Positions 16,995 through 22,011 of a stretch of 22,011 nt of DNA are shown piece after piece. The position numbers and the translations under genes are program-made. The notes below the pieces were generated by a model. That model was given only the letters and a program-made list of their open reading frames with translations, did not search any database and was not told where the DNA came from. How positions within the stretch are numbered: the first letter of the stretch is position 1; the number at the start of each line of letters is the position of its first letter. This stretch comes from Rhizophagus sp. LPA8_4_AMF (Eukaryota; Glomeromycota; Glomeromycetes; Glomerales; Glomeraceae): assembly GCA_021464525.1 (NCBI GenBank), contig JADRCO010001151.1, positions 1 to 22,011 on the forward strand. Reading direction: 5' to 3'.

Positions 16995-19900
16995 AAAATT
17001 TTAGATTTAGTAATTCATTTATATTTAGATAAGGCAATTTTGGAAAGTTAAAGGTCACCTGAACGCAAATATCAACAAAATACTTGGAACGACAAAAGGT
17101 TTTTATTCTAAAAATCAATGATATAATTGTATTTGACATAAACCCTAATTTTAATTTCAATATACCACCTCATGATACAAGAATTTAATTAACTCCAAAC
17201 ATTTGATTCATGTCATTTTAAAACAGGCCCTTTTGATAATGATATTGTGGTTTTAGAGTATGCAAACGAAGGTAATTTGAAAGAATATTTATATGACCAA
17301 TTTATGACGTTAAATTGGCGTAAAAAGGTGGAAATGGCATTAGATATCACTCGAGGGTTAATGTGCTTGCATTCTGAAAATATAATTCATAGAAACCTGG
17401 TAAATAATAATTAATTTAATATCTCAAAAATTATTAACGCCCTATTAACACTTGAATTATCATCATTTTTAAAGCACTCAAGAAATATATTAGTTAACGA
17501 TGGCAAATTAAAGATTGCAGATCTTGCATATTCTTCACAACTGTCTGAAGATATGCCAATGTCAAAAGTGCAAACGATAGAATATACCGATCCGAAATAT
17601 CTTTCTGATCCCTTGAATTGTAAACTTGATTTTAAGTCCGATATATATAGCCTGGGCGTTATTTTATGGGAATTATCAAGTGGATATCCTGCTTATTCAA
17701 AGTTTCAACAATCCGATCAACTAAAAAATGATATTATTAACGGTTTGAGAGAAGAATCTGTTGAAAATACACCAATAAAATATCAACGGCTTTATCAAAA
17801 ATGTTGGGAGCAAGATCCCGATCAAAGACTAAATATTTCCGAAGTTTTTGAAATTTTAAATCAATTAAAAATTGAAGTTAATATAGGTATGCTTAAATTA
17901 TTTATTTTAATATTTAAAATTTAATTTCAACCAAATATTTATTGAAGAATTAATAAATAATTTTGTCTGTTTACAGATGATACCGTCGTAAAAAATGATG
18001 ATCAAGAAATAATTCAAAAATTGAAGTTAAATTATGGGTTATTCTTGTATGGCTATGGTATGCAACATTCCAGATATGCTATTTATGATGATAACCATGA
18101 ATTGGAAATAAGTTTATATGATGGACAACCTTTAGTATATACTAATATAAATGATAAACCTTATAATACATGTATTAATTTCCCATTTGCTGAAATCACT
18201 TATAAGGGAAATTTATTAGACACATTTTTAAATTACGATGACATGGATGGAAAATTGAATGATTTTTATGGTCATTATTATTCAGATAAAGTATTGGTTG
18301 GCGGTCAACTATTTATTAAAGATTTTAATACAACACAAATTCAATTTTTAAAGATGCATATAAACTGGACATATAATTTGGCTAAATGTGAAGAAAATCA
18401 ATCATATAACTTTATTAACTTGCAAATTGAACCTAAAGTAGAAACTTGGGATGGAAAAGAAATAAAAACCACCAAAATGTTGATTAATTGGATGAAAAAG
18501 ATATATCAAGAGAATGTGATTGATGTCATTGCTTATATTAATCCTCTTCATGTTTTTGATTTAAAATATAGTAAGGCTAATATACAACCAATAAGCGGCT
18601 TCCAAGATTTTAATGAAATAATAATCAAAGTTTCCAATTATAAAGATCGATTGAATTTAGCTGAATGGGCAAAAGATTCAATATATGTTGATTTACCTGG
18701 ATGGGTTAATGATTTCAATCTTTTTCGAGGGTTGATAATTGATAAAAATTTTGAAATGAAAATTGCCAAAGAGGTTATTGTTGATTTAATCAAGTACCCT
18801 TACCTAGTATCCAAAGATAACTATAATTTAAAGTTCAAGAAGCCAACGAATAAATTAGAGGAATTTTTAACGTCTAATAAAATTTCCTCAATTAAAAAAA
18901 CAAATTCGCCTATATTTCATAATCAATTCATTATGGATAACGTGAATAACAATGAATCAAATTTTCATTTTATAATTAATTATGAGCAGTATGAGATTTT
19001 TTTACCTTGGAATCATGTGTTATTATCAAAAAAGTTTGAAGAAAAGTTAGAAAACGCAATTAAAAAGATGAGCCTATTTGAAGGTTTACTAGGTTTATTT
19101 GATGAATATGGGCACTTATTTCCACAAAAAGTTATTTTAGGAAAATCTTTTAAATATATTTTAACAAAAGATGCGAAGTTTTCAGAGAAATCAACAAACG
19201 AATCATTAGAATCATATTTAAAAAAATTGGAAATTCCATATTTATTAACTCAAAAAGGAGAAATTAAAATTGAAGATTTATCCGACTTTATTCAAGAAAA
19301 TGAATATTTGGAAATTATTGAATATGATAATGTCATTACTTTATATGATATGCTTCAACAGAAGCAACAAAATCAAATTGATCACATTTTTGATTACAAA
19401 ATCATAATGGTTGGAATAAATAGTTTGGAAATTTTAAACAATGATAATACTGATGTTGAGCATTATATACGTATAAGTATTAACACATTACTGAAAGATA
19501 CAAATTATGAAGTTTTTGGTTCAATAATATTAAATAAACCAATATTAAGAAAACCAACCGTAAAATTTAGATCATATGATTTTAAAGGATTTACTGCAAT
19601 TATAAAAAATTTAGAAACTCAGAAAATGGATTTCAAAATCACAGAATGTTATGTTTTATGGATGATTGTTGGAAAACCTTTGAAATTATTAGAATTTAGT
19701 TCCAATAATCAGGATTTTCAAATCATTCGCATTAATGAATTGATTTTATTGCAACCAGATAAATCTTATTATGAAATCAAAACTCCTTTTCGATTATCTC
19801 AAGGATATATGATTTCAATTAATACGTATCATCCACCAATAAATAATGAACCTACAAATCTTATTGAATTTGTTAAATGGTCATATAATTCCATTATTTT

Positions 19901-22011
19901 TTACTCTAATTCAATTTTAAAAGCTTTAAATATAAATGAAAATGAGGGTGAGAATAATCTTTTAATAGAGAATCTTTCAATTGAATTACACATTTGTATC
20001 TTATTTTCGAATTCTAAAAAGGTAAAAGTTGATAATAAAGAAAATGAATATTCTTTAGATCTGATTGGAAATATCTTAACCAAAGAAAATTTTATTGAAG
20101 ATTCGTTAAATATTGAAAATGACATCATGGCAGTAGGTAATGCTAATAATGCTAACAGAAATAACTTAAATATTATTGTTAAAGAAATAATAAATTTTCT
20201 TTTTAATGAAAAAGATTTCACATTTGATGAAGGTAAAAGAGTAAAAGTAATACTTAAAAAATATATTATCAATAAGAATATAGACTTACTTAATTGGTTG
20301 TTAAATAATCAAAGTGATCCAAATAATATATTTTTACTTGGATATTTTTATTGTTTTATTGTTAAAACAAGTGAAGTTTATAAAAAGGCATTTGACTTAT
20401 TTTATAGTGCAATCAATAATATAATTCACTATAAAGATGCAAATAATTTAGCAAAATATTACATTGGAATTTGTTATTTAAATGGAATAGGAATAGAAAA
20501 AAATATTATTAAAGCTTTTAAATATTTTGAGCAATTATCTGATAAAGATTATAGTGATGGAATGGTTATACTAGGATATTGTTATATTAATGGAATAGGA
20601 ACTGAAATTAATAAGGAAATGGCATTTAAGTATTACAAAAAAGCTGCTAATAATAAAAATGTTTATGCACAAAATAAACTTGGCCTATTTTATAAAAGTG
20701 GTATTGGAATAAAAGTAGATTTAAATGAAGCAATTAATTGGATTGAAAAATCAGCAAAAAATAATAGTATTGATGGAAAAAATATTCTTAATACATTAAA
20801 TATTTATAATAAACATATACAGATAAATGAAAGAGATTTATTTTTACAGGTTGAAATTAAAGCAAAAAATAAGGATGACATGAAAGCATATTATAATTTA
20901 GCCAAATACTATGAATATGGAATAGGTATTTATAAAGATATAAATAAAGCATTTAATTTGTACAAAATAGCAGCTGAAAAAGGGCATCCAGAAGCAAATT
21001 TTGAAGTTGGGAATTTTTATTATAATGGAAAAGAAACTGCAATTGATAAACAAAAAGCATTTAACTATTATACAAAAGCTGCAGAAAAAAAACATAATAT
21101 TGCACAAAATAATCTTGGTATATTATATGAAAATGGGGAAGGAACAAAAAAGAATCTGAAAAAAGCTATTGATTGGTATAAAAAATCTGGAAAAAATGGA
21201 TATGAAGATGGATATTATAATTTAGGTTTATATTATGAATTTATAAAAGGTGATAAAATAAATGCATTTAATTCTTATAAAAAGGCAGCGGAATATAAGC
21301 ATTTAGATGCATTATTTAGACTTGGATACTTTTACTCAAAAGGAATAGGAATTGATATAAATAATGAAGAAGCATTTAAATTTTATAAAGAAGCTGCAAA
21401 AAAAGGACATAAAGTTGCACAAAATAAACTTGGAATGTTATATGAAAATCGTAAAAAAAAAAAAATGGATTTAATTAAAGCATATTATTGGTATAAAAAA
21501 TCTGCTATTAATGAATATAATCTTGCATATTTTAATATAGGCCGATGTTATGAATATGGAATAGGAATTAAATTAAATAAAAGTAAAGCATTTGAATTTT
21601 ATAAAAAAGCAGCTAAAGAAAAACATTTAGATGCAATATTCAAAGTTGCAGAGCATTATTCAAAAGGAATAGGAATTGAAGATAATGATGTAAAAGCATT
21701 TAAATGGTATTTAAAATCTGCTAAAAATGAATATATTAAAGCACAAAATAATATTGGTTTTTTATATAAGCAAGGTAAAGGAACAGAAAAGAATTTAGAA
21801 AAAGCTCTTTATTGGTATCAAAAAGCAGCAGAAAATGGATATAGTGAAGCACAGTATAATCTTGGTAATTTGTATGAAAAAGGTGAAGGAACAGAAAAGA
21901 ATACAGAAAAAGCCTATTATTGGTATCAAAAAGCAGCAGAAAATGGATATAGTGAGGCACAGTATAATCTTGGTAATTTGTATGAAAAAGGTGAAGGAAC
22001 AGAAAAGAATA
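16780..22011 (+). CDS. Pseudokinase, MACPF-like and Sel1-repeat protein (partial 3')
   Basis: Five exons: 16780-16956, 17029-17098, 17227-17399, 17475-17886 and 17977 to beyond the window. All four joins keep the frame at GT...AG introns of 72, 128, 75 and 90 nt; the donor of intron 2 ('gtttttat') is weak. At least 1622 residues are encoded. Residues 20-277 form a kinase fold: the glycine loop has lost all three Gly ('EISSEKISAVRKAKW', 25-39), beta-3 Lys49 remains ('VALKD'), the catalytic loop is 'HRNLHSRN' (137-144, Asp to Asn) and DFG is 'DLA' (156-158). 'DIYSLGVILWELSSG' and 'CWEQDPDQR' mark the C-lobe. It is probably a pseudokinase. Residues 278-1100 hold two MACPF-like motifs, 'YGHYYSDKVLVGG' (375-387) and 'EYGHLFPQKVILG' (654-666). 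Residues 1103 onward are Sel1 repeats, which usually scaffold protein contacts. The ATG at 16780 is preferred over 16687 because only it is kept in all three copies of this region. Confidence 0.85.
16957..17028 (+). other. Intron 1 of the pseudokinase gene
   Basis: Donor 'GAG|GTAAAAAT' and acceptor 'TATATTTAG|ATAAGG', phase 0. Two closer AGs (17004 and 17010) give a wrong frame or a stop, whereas 17028 restores the alpha-C and beta-4 sequence 'FWKVKGHLNANINKILG'. The first part of this intron is included in the inverted duplication. Confidence 0.75.
20451..22011 (+). repeat. Sel1-like repeats, at least 14 plus a partial
   Basis: Units of about 36 codons follow the pattern A-x-x-x-L-G-x-x-Y-x-x-G-x-G, a spacer, K-A-x-x-W/Y-Y-x-K-A-A. 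The first starts 'AKYYIGICYLNGIGI'. The fourth (from 'GKNILNTLNIYNK') is degenerate and the eighth is short by a few residues. Sel1 repeats are TPR-like helical pairs that build protein-binding solenoids. The array continues past the window edge. Confidence 0.9.
21811..22011 (+). repeat. Near-identical 108-bp tandem duplication in the Sel1 array
   Basis: From 'attggtatcaaaaagcagca' at 21811 the sequence repeats 108 bp later at 21919. Across the 93 bp comparable inside the window I see one difference (GAA/GAG). Earlier units of the array differ widely, so this end has expanded recently. The duplication is cut by the window edge. Confidence 0.85.

Noticed and set aside
17001-17010. Alternative acceptors for intron 1 at 17004 and 17010
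   Set aside because: Neither continues in the frame that gives the kinase alpha-C and beta-4 sequence. The acceptor at 17028 does.
16930-17160. Minus-strand frame of 76 codons
   Set aside because: Overlaps exons 1-2 and introns 1-2 of the pseudokinase gene in antisense; no motif.
19901-20272. Minus-strand frame of 123 codons
   Set aside because: Antisense shadow of the long open last exon of the pseudokinase gene. The same holds for the frames at 20898-21107 and 21736-21960.

Overview
The window looks like nuclear DNA of an AT-rich fungus, most likely an arbuscular mycorrhizal species of the Rhizophagus irregularis type (Glomeromycotina). That is an inference from three things: the base composition, the intron-split (pseudo)kinase fused to a long Sel1 repeat tail beside a MACPF-like gene (families heavily expanded in these fungi), and decayed LINE and hAT transposons with the protein signatures usual there. 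No bacterial-type operons, ribosome binding sites, CRISPR arrays, rRNA or tRNA were seen.

Layout. 1-2290 has no supported gene. It holds a 680-bp foldback element (181-858) and scattered inverted motifs. 2311-3440 is a 5'-truncated, decayed LINE 3' end with an A-rich tail and a long imperfect target duplication. 4270-5520 is an unusual tandem array of about 105-bp units, each looking like one intron end plus a mini-exon of about 30 nt. 6003-8360 is dominated by two very long polypyrimidine tracts around an A-rich stretch. 8360-8755 is a minus-strand copy of the promoter and start of exon 1 of the pseudokinase gene found at 16.8 kb. 9100-9600 has a 105-nt near-perfect hairpin in degenerate repeats. 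9969-13403 is a decayed hAT transposon with terminal inverted repeats and a candidate 8-bp target duplication; a solo LTR fossil (11701-12357) has inserted in its transposase gene.

The right third is the gene-rich part. A 758-codon MACPF-like gene with two tandem ubiquitin-like N-terminal domains lies on the minus strand (13595-15871). Diverging from it on the plus strand is a five-exon gene that runs off the window (16780 to beyond 22011). It encodes an apparent pseudokinase (glycine loop lost, HRD to HRN, DFG to DLA), then a long region with two MACPF-like motifs, then at least 14 Sel1 repeats. Between the two genes lies an inverted duplication (15985-16411 and 16541-16994) of the promoter, first exon and intron 1 start of the pseudokinase gene. 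The left copy is broken as a coding exon but sits just upstream of the MACPF-like gene, so both genes may be driven from twin copies of one promoter. The shared motifs make the two proteins distant relatives or partners, possibly in sensing or membrane processes; this is inference only.
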